In this document: positions 11,912 through 22,975 of the stretch, one piece after another
How the letters are laid out: every line of letters starts with the position of its first letter
Position numbering within the stretch: the first letter of the stretch is position 1
NCBI GenBank assembly: GCA_030998225.1
Contig: JAPYXD010000023.1
Span: 186,001 to 250,000, forward strand
Direction of reading: 5' to 3'
Length of the DNA stretch: 64,000 nt
Source of the DNA: Diplolepis rosae
Taxonomy: Eukaryota > Arthropoda > Insecta > Hymenoptera > Diplolepididae
Notes under the pieces: model-generated
Seen by the model: only the letters and a program-made list of their open reading frames with translations
Told to the model about the DNA's origin: nothing
Databases searched by the model: none
Translations under genes and position numbers: made by a program

Positions 11912-12238
11912 AAGAGTGGTCACCCCTTATAAAGTACAATAATTTCTGGGGAAGATACAAAAACACGTAAACTTTATTTTATTATCGTGTGTAACATATC
12001 TTCTTTTTCAGATTTTTCAGCTTTAATTTACACCTATTTGGTCATCTACTTGTTTAATCGTAACTTATTTTCGGGTAGTTTACCCCCATAAAATTTTATC
12101 ACTCAATTGAGAACTTTACATTTTTCCACGTTCTTTATGAAGAAATTTTTCTGCTCGGTTTTGTACACGGAGAAAATCCTACATTACTGGTTACTTCTTT
12201 CTACACGTTTCAGCCGTGTAGCCGAAAAAAAATATCAC

Positions 12239-12474
12239 CTACACGACTGAGTAGTGTAGTGGCACGAATCAACCGTTTTTCGGCAGTAATTATATTCGTG
12301 TCAGCCACACGAATGCTGCTACAGTCAAGAGTAGTGCCGTCTACACTACTGTGTAGTATTGCTACACGACTCAGTCGTCTAGCAATACCACAGAGTAGTG
12401 TAGAAGGTGGCTGACACGAACAGTTACTGCCGAAAAACGATTGATTCGTGCCACTACACTACTCAGTCGTGTAG
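12239..12474. repeat. Nested palindrome built from ctacacgactgagtagtgtag units
   Basis: The arm 12239-12307 (ctacacgactgagtagtgta..ggcacgaatca..cgtgtcagccac) is complementary to 12407-12474. The loop holds a second hairpin (about 12338-12403, tctacactactgtgtagtat against its complement). A further copy of the end unit follows at 12489-12503. It is a foldback-type structure without coding capacity. Confidence 0.8.
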
Positions 12475-13508
12475 CTGATTTTTTTTCAGCTACACGACTG
12501 AGTCACATTTTTCATCCCTTATCGTGAGGACATTGTTCGAGTTGGCTTCATTGTAAAGGATTCTGTTATTATATGTGAAACAATTAAATGGGTATTTGGT
12601 ACCATACTTTTCGGAAGTAATTTTTACCATTTAAAAACCATTTTGGGCACGTAAGAAAAAATACGTGTCGCTTAGTTTTTTGAGCATTACGACAGCAATG
12701 ATAACGAAGGAAATCTGAGGGGGACACATGCCTAATGTTCCTTGTGAGAAGTCAAATTTAGGAACGAGATAACGGTTTCAAGAGTATAATGAAATTTCAA
12801 TTTAATTTCCGATTTTTATTTTTAGAATATAGCATAAATTATATATTGTCTGAATTTAAACCATTCTTTAATTTAAAATTATAAAAGTGGATCTAAAATT
12901 ATGTCATAGGAGAAATTGTCTTTCAAGTCTGTAATGATATTCATTCAATTTTCTGTCTTTTTTTATACAATACAGAAAATTCTATAAATGTCATTACAGC
13001 AATTATAAGCCAAACCTTACAAACTTATGACGAAGGTTACTCAATATTATTAAATTTATTATTTTATTTCATTTATTTATTTATTACAAAGTCATGCATT
13101 TGTTGATTAAGGTCGTTTAAACAGTTGAAAATTGTTGGCTAATATCAAGTTAGCACTCAAGAGAATATTGATAAGATATTTGCATTCACACCTGCATTTG
13201 TTTATACATATTTTTTAAATAAATATTATATATTTCTTATTTCCATTCAGTTCCTAATTAGATTTTACTACACTGACATTTCCAGCAAGAAATGTCAGTT
13301 TGAAGCAACAGAAAGTAGCCAATTACTAAAAACCACATTTGTTCACTAAATTGTTTATGACAAAAGGAAAATGTTGAATGACATACATTTTCTTGATCAG
13401 TTCCCGACTCACATTCAGAAAATCCCCATTAGAAGTTTGAACTGCAATTTTGAATTTTCGGCAGTCTGGGCATGTTTCTTGAAATTTGGTCGGCAGTTAA
13501 GGGGTTAA

Positions 13509-14058
13509 ATCGCAAGTCTCAGTTCCCTTTGTTCGTCAGTGAATATTAAGCGCAAGTGTCGTGATGAGAATGTATTGAGAGATATATGTAATCAATAATT
13601 TTCACTTTTAACAGTAGTTTTTCCAAATTTTATGCGAATCCGTTAAATAGTTTCCGATTTATGTGACATTAAAGTTAAGCACGAGCAAGTTAAGCAGGAT
13701 GTACCGGCGAAAAAAGGGCCTAACCCCGAGCCACGTAGCTCACGTAGCTTAGCGCCACGTGGTCTGTTGTGTAATTATATCAATAAATACTAGCAAATTT
13801 GATAATAATTTCACTATTTTACCATCACTTTGACATTAAATTGTTATTATTACTTAATAACATAGGTATTCAACATATTTTTTCCAAAATCATGTACCCT
13901 GACAAAAAAAATTCACACACATGTATTTTTTCAACTACAGGAATTGACTATAAATGCATTTTAAATATTCTGAAAAAATGTCAATTGAATAACTATCTTA
14001 CACAATAACGTTACAAATAATTAGCGTAATATTGATATAATACTGCACATTGAGCAAG
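13509..14058. other. Non-coding, mixed composition
   Basis: Contains a short GC-richer stretch (13675-13770, with 'ccacgtagctcacgtagctt' direct half-repeats) and an AT-rich remainder. No gene was recognised. Confidence 0.4.
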
Positions 14059-14059
14059 C

Positions 14060-14480
14060 TAATATTTTAGTGATGTCGCCAGATTTGAAAACATTTCTAG
14101 AGTTTGAAAAGTTACTAAATTATTAGGTATCGAGCCCAGGACAACCGACTGAAATGATTTGGAAAAATGAATAGAATAGATCATGATATATCCGTAGCCA
14201 AATAGGCGTAAATAGATTCTGTGAGAAAAGTTGTGTGGAACCACCGTAGCTCAGATGATAGAGTATTCGACCGGCAATCGAAAGGTCCTGGGCTCGATAC
14301 CCAGCGGAGTGGAAGCGTTCCTTTTTTCACGTTAATTCTAAATCACACGTTTATAAGGTCGATATGGTAGATTTCCGTTATCACGGTGAGTGATACACTA
14401 TTGTAGTTATCTACATAATCGACTGAAATGATTTGGAATAATGAGTAAAATAGTTTATGATATATTAGTAGCCAAATTAG
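14060..14480 (+). repeat. tRNA-derived repeat copy with tRNA-like head (14241-14312)
   Basis: The head contains an A-box-like GTAGCTCAGATGATAGAG and a B-box-like GGTCCTGGGCTCGATACCC at normal tRNA spacing, with a possible anticodon arm ttcga-ccggcaa-tcgaa. It is followed by 'gtggaagcgttccttttttc' (a pol III-type T run) and the shared body ('gatatggtagatttccgtta..cgactgaaatgatttgg'). The body also precedes the head at 14145-14220, so units are arranged in tandem. It is most likely a SINE-like family rather than a functional tRNA gene: the acceptor stem is poor in this copy. Confidence 0.7.
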
Positions 14481-14866
14481 TGTAAATAGATTCGAATTTT
14501 CAAGAAATACCAACGATTCGAAACCTTCGCGGTAAAAAAAAAAGCTGTCTTTACACCAGTATCTGTTTGCCTGTTGTCGTGGATGTTTTAGACTATTAGG
14601 ACGATATCTTTTGAAAAATTGATCTGGTTGAAATGCAATTTAACATATTACATCTGGACTTAAATTGAAAGTACAAGTTTGTAGCTAGCCATATTCTACA
14701 GAACTTTAGAAAATCAGATAATTTTTTCAAAGTGTGTGAAAAATGCTTTTTGTTTTCTCCAAAATGACGTCAATTTTGAAATTTTATTTTAAAATCAAGT
14801 CTTATTCAAAAGCTCGTGGCCACCATTAGATTTATGGAAATGTAGAAATAAATTTAACCTTCTTAC

Positions 14867-15223
14867 CTTGCAAATTTACCTTCGTTAAGCAAGTTTGGTA
14901 TTAGCCCATGTCTAAGTGTTCCAGCGTATCCAAGAATAATAAATCTGGCTTCTTCGTGCCGGCCACTTAACAAAAACAAGCCTCTCAGGGCAATGAAAGT
15001 ATCTCTTCCCCAATTTCTCATGTATCCTGTTGCGAAGTGAGGCAAACCAGCGGACAACGTTAAACATAGCTGTTCCTTCTTGCCCTCTGTTCTTCTCACT
15101 TTCGGCTTCGGCGGGTCCAAATTAGGAGATAAATCTGGAAGCTGGGCTGATTTTATTATACCACCAAGTTGCACGGACACGAGAGATAACAATTTGACAA
15201 AAGTCGATCCATCCTTGACAAAG
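14867..15223 (-). CDS. AGL: AGL exon (last seen in window), glucosidase domain start
   Basis: 357 bp exon from (S)[19 protein letters not shown].. through [20 protein letters not shown].. to ..[18 protein letters not shown](R). [11 protein letters not shown] and the following [12 protein letters not shown] block mark the amylo-1,6-glucosidase ((alpha/alpha)6-barrel) half. The acceptor is ATATTAAAG|CTTTGTC, 74 bp after the previous donor, and the donor is GCAAG|GTAAGAAGG. The next exon is not found in the remaining 14.8 kb. This is the most strongly conserved segment in the window. Confidence 0.95.
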
Positions 15224-15297
15224 CTTTAATATCAATTCCTCATTAATATCAACATTAAATTGTAAAAATTCTTTCTGCAAATTAAAGAAAAAAGTAC

Positions 15298-15475
15298 CTT
15301 GACATTAAATTGTAGCATTGACCGAGCAATGTTGTGTAAACGATAATGACTACCACGTCAAAATAGCTAGGAATCAAATATCGAGGAATTGTCTCTAAGG
15401 GCTTGAGCGCTTGTTCTAACCATTCACCGAGAGCTAATGTTCCATGGTCTTCTTTAAGTCGTCTCCATGTGTAGT
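15298..15475 (-). CDS. AGL: AGL exon
   Basis: 178 bp exon reading (D)YTWRRLKEDHGTLALGEWLE.. to ..PSYFDVVVIIVYTTLLGQCYNLMS(S). The WL..aL.PL..IP.YL.P.YFD segment is typical of the family. The acceptor TTATTTAG|ACTAC is chosen because only this AG restores the phase left by the previous exon and the family sequence. The open frame upstream of it (MNTYL) is intronic. The donor is TCAAG|GTACTT. Confidence 0.91.
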
Positions 15476-15595
15476 CTAAATAAGTGTTCATAATTTTTAG
15501 TACCGTAGGATAGTGCTTTTGGGCAATGATTTAAGTTATGACAGAAAGTAGGAAATATGAGTTTGTTACAAGAATTCAAACTATCAGATATTTAC

Positions 15596-15685
15596 CAATT
15601 AACCAGTTGCCTTCCCGCAAATTAGCACAAAGCGGATGCCCAAGATCATTATTTGGTCGAATATTAGCAAGCAAAGAAATAACTC
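15596..15685 (-). CDS. AGL: AGL exon (short)
   Basis: 90 bp exon encoding (G)VISLLANIRPNNDLGHPLCA.. to ..REGNWLI(D). The NDLGHPLC.NLR.G.W block is a recognisable family motif. The acceptor is TTATTTTTAG|GAGTT and the donor ATTG|GTAAAT. It is too short for a simple open-frame search and was recognised from its product and phase continuity. Confidence 0.92.
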
Positions 15686-15787
15686 CTAAAAATAAATAAT
15701 CAAAGTCATACCAATTCCTAAAATCAATAGAAGTTTGAGATGTATATCATTTCAAAAACAAGCAGGTAATAAACCTACCATACCTAC

Positions 15788-16020
15788 CTTGAAGACCAGC
15801 GTAAACAAGAGCTCCATATCCAGGGATGATATACACACCGAATTTATCAGAACTTCCGTCTCTTTCCTCTTGATCACAGTGATACAAAGTCTTATTTAAA
15901 TCATCAAGATTCATCCGAGAAACTATGACATTCAGATCGGAAGTTTCGGGAATGCCAATGGTAGCGATTGTGTTTTGTAATTTTATAAGAGCCGATTTAA
16001 TATTAGTGTGGAGCGAAACC
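15788..16020 (-). CDS. AGL: AGL exon
   Basis: 233 bp exon beginning (R)VSLHTNIKSALIKLQNTIA.. and ending ..GVYIIPGYGALVYAGLQ(G). It has no methionine-initiated frame of useful length, so it is easily missed. The 'IPGYGALVYAGLQG' end is a strong debranching-enzyme match. The acceptor is GATATTACAG|GGTTTC, 73 bp downstream of the previous donor. The donor is CTTCAAG|GTAGGT. Confidence 0.93.
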
Positions 16021-16093
16021 CTGTAATATCCAAATAATTATTAATCAATAATATATTTCTCAGACGCTTTAAATTGCATTTGTATAAATTTAC

Positions 16094-16297
16094 CTAATTG
16101 CTACTACAAAGCCAGGTTGAAAATTGACGAAGTTCAGTTGTGTAATTTTCGGATCACCAGAGTCGGCTTTTTCTAACATAGAAGACTCACAGATTTGAAT
16201 GTGTTCTTTCACGCTTACTAGGTATTCAGATAATCCATTTATGAACTCCTGGTCCTTCACGTATTTTCCAGGGTATCCAAAAGGTGAGGCACCGTTT
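16094..16297 (-). CDS. AGL: AGL exon
   Basis: 204 bp exon reading (K)NGASPFGYPGKYVKDQEF.. to ..QLNFVNFQPGFVVAI(R). The acceptor is GATCGTCAG|AAACGG and the donor ATTAG|GTAAAT. The open frame extends upstream through the acceptor (MKLIVR..), which could mislead a gene predictor. The split-codon phase from the 20.4 kb exon and the family alignment support starting at 16297. It is the first of five closely spaced exons. Confidence 0.93.
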
Positions 16298-16869
16298 CTG
16301 ACGATCAATTTCAAAATATAAAATTAATAACAAACTTATTTTATTTATCCACTACTAAATTTCTTTTAATTTTTATAACATAAAATTTAAATATTCTTCT
16401 ATAATAGCCGGAAAACTTATAAAATTTTGTCTTTAAAAAGTCTATGTTTAAGGCAATATCTCAATTTTATTGAATATTTCGAAAAATAAAACATCAAATT
16501 TTAATTTCTTAGTTTAAACACATTTCTTTGATAATTCCAAAATAATAAGAAAATTTTAAACTACTTGCTCTAATTACATTTATAATATTTAGTTTGGTTT
16601 GTAATAGAGTTATTAAACGGGAATTTGTGTCCCTCCTTACTTCGATTTTGATTAGTATCGCGAAACTGAAAGAAAATGCTCTTGAGTTGACGAGACGTAG
16701 AAATCTAATATTAGGTGTTTTAACTGCTTAAATAGATAGTGATAATAATATAATAATAATCTTCTGAAAGCCAACTGTACTTCTACGTGGTAACAGATGG
16801 GAGACGTTGCGGGATCATATGCGAATAGGATAAACTTATTGCGGATGGTTTTGCAGTAGGCTGACGCAG

Positions 16870-18510
16870 ATCTCATCGGGATACGCCAAGAGACAAGTGT
16901 CCAGCCAGAGAAACAACTTGTGGCCAGAAGCAAAACACCGGCTTTACTTGTTCAGGATGTTTTAGTTGACGAAGCTCAGGAGGAATGCCATGGCAACACA
17001 TCGATTGTCGGCCAATACACAATAAGGCTGTGTGCTGCTGCTCCGAAACAAAAAAGAGGCATCCCTCCCTCAGAAAAGGCAAAGCTTTTTTTATCTAGGT
17101 TCGTCGCTATATTCTCTGAGATAAAAGCAGTTACGGACAAGGACCTTATTTTAAAAAAAAACGAATAATAGAGCAAAAAAATCTCTTCAGGAATCCGCAA
17201 ATTAAATAGATAAGATTAGAGATTGATATCGCATTGCAAGAGCATGAAGAAGAGGTTTAACAACCTGAACAGTGGATGAAGTTGACGCCAGAATTGAATT
17301 AGTGCGTTATGCATTGTCACTTTACTGCGGTAAAGAGTGCGGGTTCTATAAGAGGAGAACAATATCGTCTCTTCCTGCTGGAGTACCCGCACTTAGCTTC
17401 GAGAGCACATTTTAGAACAAAGAAGCATAATTCGGGTACATTTGCTGTCCAGGGTTGAAATAGAAACAATCAGAATCCTGAAAAACTATCCACCAGCGGA
17501 AGTAGTTGAACCTCTTGAAAATGCCTATAATGAGAAGATTGCTGAGACTGTAATATAAGACGTTGACGTTGGAGAGGATCATGGGCGTGGCCACAATGCT
17601 TCTGAGGAGGTAGTTCATCCACATGCTTCGGGACTTCGCAATTCCATCACATCTACAACGTTTTCAAAGAAACTTCAATTATGTTCGAGATATTCTTTGC
17701 CAAAAATCAAGTTTTTGAAAGACTTCTTGCACTAGTTGGTCATTTAAACAACGATATTTTACCATTGTACTTAGATACGGAATGATCGGTGCTTCAGGAG
17801 CAAACCCTTATGAAGTCAGAAAATTAAAATGCAAACTGGGCCGTTCATCTCAATATACACGAGGTAATACGGCCCTCAAGCTAACTCGAAAACTGTCGGA
17901 TAGCCTTCGTCCTCAAAAAGATCATGCAACAACACCTGCTGAACTGGACGGAGTGATAGATTCCTTAAGGCAAAGGCGGTTCTACCATGGATTGAGTTGA
18001 ACACAATTAAATGACGAATAGATGAATGTTCATTGAGTTGAAGACATAGCTGATCAATGGTTGGGTATCTGGGATAAAACGAACAAGTGTAACTGCGAAG
18101 CAACGTGATTTAAACTCGAAAAGCAGCGAGTATCCAGCACTAGGGACTACCAAAAGCATATTCTACTTCACAACGTTGACGACAAGTGCCAATTATGTAG
18201 AAATCCTAGTGAAACCATCAAACACATCATTGATGGTAGCAGAATGTTGTATCAAAGAGAGTAAACACGCAAGCACAATGATGTGCGTGGGATTATCCAA
18301 AAACAAATAGCATTCAACCTGGGACTGTTACAAGATCGAGAGCTTACTATCTTGAGACTTCGGCTGCGGGAAACGTGTATGTAAAGTGCATGAGTCAGAT
18401 GAAAGATCTTGATATAGACAAGGTATTTGCAGCAGTCCAAGAAACAGTATTTTTGCATACTTGCCGCATAGTCCGTTCATCTCTTGATCATCAAGAAAAA
18501 GGCGACTGAC
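16870..18510 (+). pseudogene. Non-LTR retrotransposon relic (C-terminal zinc-finger part readable)
   Basis: Lies in the AGL intron, opposite to the gene. Scattered plus-strand frames are interrupted by many stops. The clearest element is DDKCQLCRNPSETIKHII at about 18181-18235, a CX2C..H finger like the one C-terminal to reverse transcriptase in several non-LTR elements. Upstream pieces (LVQDVLVDEAQEECHGNTSI.. and GANPYEVRKLKCKLGRSSQY..) have no clear assignment. The reverse transcriptase core itself is not recognisable, so the identity rests mainly on the finger. Confidence 0.4.
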
Positions 18511-18519
18511 TGCTTTTAG

Positions 18520-19480
18520 AACTGTAATAGAAAAACTTCTACGGCTTTATATTTCTCAATTTCTTGCAGACTGACTAAAAGAAGTTGTTAGTTTTTTTAT
18601 TTATATCGCTTAGTTTCCATCCATTTCTACTAAAATTCAACTTTGACGTGCTTTGTATCTGTCAGGAAATTATAACTTATTTAAACAAGTATTTTTGAAA
18701 TACTACGATTAAAGGGTTACGAATAAATGGTCTAATCTTAATATTAAATCTATTTTTTTTTGCACGTCAAATATTTGAATTCGATATTTTACCGGTCTAA
18801 AGATATTTTCCTTTTATAAATATAAGTATGACTGCAGAGAAGAAAGATAATCCATACAAATATTTTTTCAGTAAAATGAATAATACAAATTTGCATCGCA
18901 AACTTTTAAATGGAATATCATATGTATTAGAATAGTATTTTTTGAATCAGATACAAGATATTAGAGATATAAGTCTTTTCGGTTCAAAAAAATTCTTTTT
19001 TCTCTTTTTATTGGATTCAATTTTTATTTTAGAACAGAGAAAAAAGTAAAAAATCATTTCTTTTATAACTGAAAAAGTGTAAGGCTATGTGAATGCAATA
19101 AAGAATGTAGGGAGTTTTTATTATTGATATGCTGGAATTATTGTATATTTCAACTAGAGGTATCTAGGCAGTAAAATCTATTTTATGTGCCACCGGCGCG
19201 CAAACTCGTTTTTCGCTACAGTTAACAGTAGCGCAATGTAGTATATTTTGCTACAGAGGAATGTAATGTAAAAATTGAACTGCGTATGCGCCTATAGCCA
19301 TGCAACGGAGCACAATCTTCTTCTTATTCTTCTTCTTCTTCGTACAGCGTTAGCACCTTACTGGTTGGGACTAGTCGCGAAATATCAAGTGTAATGACTA
19401 GCGCCACAAACAACTACTACAACTACTAGATTAGATTCGAGTGTACGCATAAAAACTCGTATACGCACCGAAGTCACATA
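18520..19480. other. AT-rich intronic DNA with a small palindrome
   Basis: A short perfect-like inverted repeat, cgctacagttaacagtagcg, lies at about 19215-19235, and a CTT/TTC-rich tract at about 19318-19340. Nothing else is supported. Confidence 0.4.
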
Positions 19481-19483
19481 AAA

Positions 19484-19639
19484 TAGAATAGGTGCCAATG
19501 CACACAATTCGGGAAATTGCGAGACTCGCAACAATGCTCACAAGGACGGATCGCGCCTCGGCTTCGATTTCCTGCGAGCATTGTCGCTCGTAACGCAATA
19601 ACACTCATTGTGCGCCTAGGCACGTAATATACTATTCTA
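19484..19639. repeat. GC-rich palindromic MITE-like repeat, copy 1
   Basis: Ends tagaatag../..ctattcta. Inner blocks 'caatgctcacaagga' and 'tcctgcgagcattg' are complementary, as are 'gccaatgcacacaat' and 'attgtgcgcctaggc'. A related copy is at 41671-41815. GC content is well above the surrounding intron. Confidence 0.7.
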
Positions 19640-20381
19640 ATACAAATCAGGTCCCGTTCAGAAAGGCTTGGTGAATTGGATTATTCGAGATTGAGTTAAA
19701 TTTGAAAAAAATTTTAAAGTTACTTGATTCAATTCGAAAGTCGAATTTCACAAAGCTGTAATTGCTCAATAAGTTTCTGAATAAAATCCATCTGAAATAA
19801 TGCGGCTCCTTTGTTGGATCAAAAAAACCGAATTCTGTGGGTTCGAATATTTGACAACTAATCCGTTTTTAAATAATAAAATGCAGGTAACGGAAAATGC
19901 ATATTACAATCGAATGTTTATTCGGAATTATGTTTCAGTTTTTTCAAATTATTAAATTATGCAAGCATTATTCAAAACGAAAATTATACAATGTTATAGA
20001 TGATTCATATTATCATATTACTCGTGTTGCAAACTTCACACATCTCCGTAATTCCATGCTTCCCTGAATTCTTACACAATATATTATTAATAATGCTCTA
20101 TCAAATTAATATTACCTATTTATTCTTCAGTTAGAAGAAAAGAAATGTCACGTTCAATAATTCATAAAAGTACTTATTTTCGTGCCTGCAAAGTTTGCCG
20201 ATGTGTACAAATAGTAACCAATGTGTTAAAAATCGATTGAAAAAGTACAAGTGCAAAAATACCTAATAAATAAATGATTACATAAGAAACATAAGTTTGC
20301 AGGATTCATCCAGATTTATCAATGTAATAAAAATCCTGATTTTTAAATTTTCTCAAATATTTAAAAATCTATGATACTCAC
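19640..20381. other. AT-rich AGL intron
   Basis: No structured element or coding potential seen. Confidence 0.4.
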
Positions 20382-20590
20382 TTTCCATCTTCGTGAAAGA
20401 GCGAGGCCTCTAAAATAATTTCCTCAACGACTCCCTCCACTCGCAAAGGTCTCACGTGATGTCGAAGATCATTTGCATTAGAATCAGGATGTTTAAAAGC
20501 AGTGAATGCCACTAAAACTACACTTTCATGAGTAGACGGCGAGTGTCTTGTTACTGCTACCACGTTCGGGTCCATTTGATCAACAAAAAC
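20382..20590 (-). CDS. AGL: AGL exon
   Basis: 209 bp exon encoding VFVDQMDPNVVAVTRHSPST.. to ..VVEEIILEASLFHEDGK. The VDQMD..VAVTRHSPSTHESVVLVAFTAF stretch is among the most conserved parts of animal debranching enzymes. The acceptor is TTTTTTAG|GTTTTTG and the donor GGAAA|GTGAGT. It ends with two bases of a split lysine codon completed by the exon at 16297. It follows a 17.5 kb intron filled with mobile elements. Confidence 0.94.
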
Positions 20591-21595
20591 CTAAAAAAAT
20601 TATTTTCAGAAATAAAAATAGTATTTTGGCATATTATTTTTTAAACCAGTAGCAGCATTAATTTTTCCATATATACAGAAGATCTTAGCACGCTGGATCA
20701 CATTTTGATTGAAAAAACGTATGGAAAAGTTGTCTGGAAATGTTTGTTACACTTTGTCGTATAAATCTATTCTACAAATTGCGCCAGTGAAGACCACGGC
20801 ATATACATGATTCTACGCAGACAGAGCAACAGTGTCCACAGTAATTTTTTTTCCATGCTAATTAAGTTTATTTGCTTCACAAAATGAGTTCAAGATTTCA
20901 CACTTTAACGTTATTTTAAGCACCCGTGGCACTTTTTGACATTTTTTATTTCAATTTTCCAGTTCAAAATTAATTATTTATATATTATATTAATTACAGT
21001 TGGTATATTTGACTATTTCAGCCTACATGTCGTAAATTTTAATAGATTTTGATCATTTAGATTTCCAATTGAAACTCAGAATATTTTCAACAAAATTTTA
21101 AAGGCTTTCTTTAAATTAAGTCTTCAACATTTTTTATTCAACAATAATAATAATAAAAGAAAATTTCAAGGTATACGATAGTTTCATACAAGAGTGCTTC
21201 ATTTAATAGAATATCAGTAATATAAATATGCCAATAAAATATCAAATATCAGTAACTTTTTTAGCGAATTATAAATTAAACAAGATTTAGTATCAAAATG
21301 AAAAGTGTCTTAAATTTTTTTGAACCAAAATAGAATATAATCCTCGTGGAAGTATTGAGAGAAAAATCGAACTATAATAGGATGAGCATTATGATGAAAA
21401 TAAATAAGATAAGATAAAAATCTATGCGAGAAAAGCTATGGCCACACAGTGCTACGCTTGCTCGAATGTATGCTTGTTTCATCAGCAATTTTTTTGGTTC
21501 CAGAAATTTGTGGGAACTAATGATATTATTAAATGTTCTAACATTTTCTTTGAATAAATGCATTTTGTATCTATAAACGTAGGACTGGAAATTGG
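20591..21595. other. Start of the 17.5-kb AGL intron, AT-rich
   Basis: No exon, RNA gene or bounded element was recognised before the R1-like relic. Confidence 0.4.
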
Positions 21596-21599
21596 TGGA

Positions 21600-22975
21600 A
21601 AATAATGGAAAAACAAGGAAACAAATGTGCAGGAGTCACGAAAGAAAGCAACCGTCAAGGCACTGGTCAACAAGCGGTCCCTCGAAATCAGGGACCTCGA
21701 CGAGACTGTCACCGCGGAATAGGTTTTTGCTGTGCTTTGCGAAGCGCTGGGTAGGTCTGACCTTGGCGAGTTCTGTAGGCTTTATAACCACTACGCCGGT
21801 ATAAAGACTGCGGTGGTCTAGTGAGGGCCGCATGGGTAAACTGACGCATCCGAGTGCATAGCGAGGTTGCCCGATGCTTCAGGTACCTCAAGAATGGACA
21901 TGTGCCCCACGGCTGCAATGACTTCAGCAGGAAAGATGCCTGCCGGAGGAGCGGCTGCACAACGCATGTGGTAAAAAGGTTCCAGACTACCTGTTGCGGA
22001 TTATAAATTACTATCTAAGAGACAGGTGGATGATATACAAGGGCGACACATGACTTCTCGAAGAAAAGATGACACGTAGGACCATCCTTATAGAACGTCA
22101 TGTATCACGATTTCCTGCGCATAGACCTACTTACTGGAACGAACATCATCGGTTTGGGTGCGGATTCTGGAGCTGAGTATTAATGAGAATATGTTGTAAA
22201 CAAAGCGTTGGTTGGACAACAGAGGTCTGGAAATGGCACTAGAAAAGACTGAGCCTTTGTTAGTCACAGAAAGGAAATCCTTCGAGTACCTGAAGATTGG
22301 ACTTCGCGGACAGAAATTGTCGTGGAATAGGAACATTAAGTACCTAGCTTAGCTTCGCCGATCACCTCCAGATTACAATTGCCGAAGCCATTCAATGTGA
22401 AGCCAACTTGGCTCAGCTTATGGTTAGCATTGGTGGACCCAATACTGCTGTATGCGGCTTCGTCGAGGGCGCCTGCCCTTGGTAAACATGCAATTTCGAT
22501 AAAGCTGTCTTCAGAAAAGAGATGTGTAGCGTGTAGAATTATTTCAGCATACTGTGGTGTCATCACGAGCGCGGATTTACTATGTGGATACTGCGGGCTC
22601 TCCATGGACGATGCGGAGCACACACTCTTGATCTGTGACAGATGGAGTATGATAAGAAGGGCCGCTTCTCGGTCGGTAAATTTCAAGTGTTGAGAGCATG
22701 CTCTTCCATCCGGCAAGGCACCTCGTCTTTCTGACGCGGGGCCGTTGGTGGGTTTTAGGTTAACAGATGACGGAATACTCGTACGCGACTTGAAGCCGGA
22801 ACCAATTGCTCGCAAAGTTTGAAGACGAAAGGCGGTTCCGGGAGCATTACATTAGTTCGATAGAAAGGTTTTTTGGTTCAAGAGGTATGCCTTGATGCAT
22901 TCTAGGAGAGTCCTGTACAACATCTATAAAGTATTTTGCCATTTTCGCTCCTCACCAAAAGAAACTCTGTAAAAT
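21600..22975 (+). mobile_element. R1-clade non-LTR relic, internally deleted (gag fused to RT tail)
   Basis: Plus strand. At about 21640-21700 it reads ..KALVNKRSLEIRDLDETVTAE.., and near 21870-21960 CFRYLKNGHVPHGCNDFSRK DACRR, a decayed CCHC zinc-knuckle run of an R1-type ORF1. At about 21970 it jumps directly to VKKVPDYLLRIINYYLRDRW, which corresponds to the 58.96 kb part of the second copy, so the start of ORF2 is deleted. It then shows the C-terminal YCGLSMDDAEHTLLICDRW finger (22590-22650). It ends with the same 3' UTR blocks as the 57.8-60.3 kb copy (gcggttccg, tcctaggagagtcctgtaca-like, ttttgccatttt). Confidence 0.75.

Larger units (their letters stand above)
11025..13504. mobile_element. 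Non-autonomous piggyBac-like element (TTAA-flanked, 2.48 kb)
   Basis: TTAA is at 11021-11024 and 13505-13508. The ends read CCCGTTTCCGCC (left) and, on the other strand, CCCCTTAACTGCCG (right), which are similar but imperfect. The C/G-triplet end plus TTAA duplication is the piggyBac signature. No transposase is readable inside. The interior is AT-rich and carries a perfect-TIR MITE (11741-11911) and a nested palindrome (12239-12474). Confidence 0.5.

Noticed and set aside
14241..14312. Functional tRNA gene
   Set aside because: Acceptor stem is poor, U33 is missing, and the unit is embedded in a dispersed repeat body found at several places.
15476..15491. AGL exon start at the methionine MNTYL
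   Set aside because: The AG right before ACTACACATGG restores phase and the family sequence, so the methionine is intronic.
16298..16314. AGL exon start at MKLIVR
   Set aside because: An acceptor at 16298-16299 and the split lysine codon from the upstream exon fit better.
22336..22815. 159-codon minus-strand frame
   Set aside because: Antisense of the decayed R1-like relic, whose plus strand has the C-C-H-C finger.
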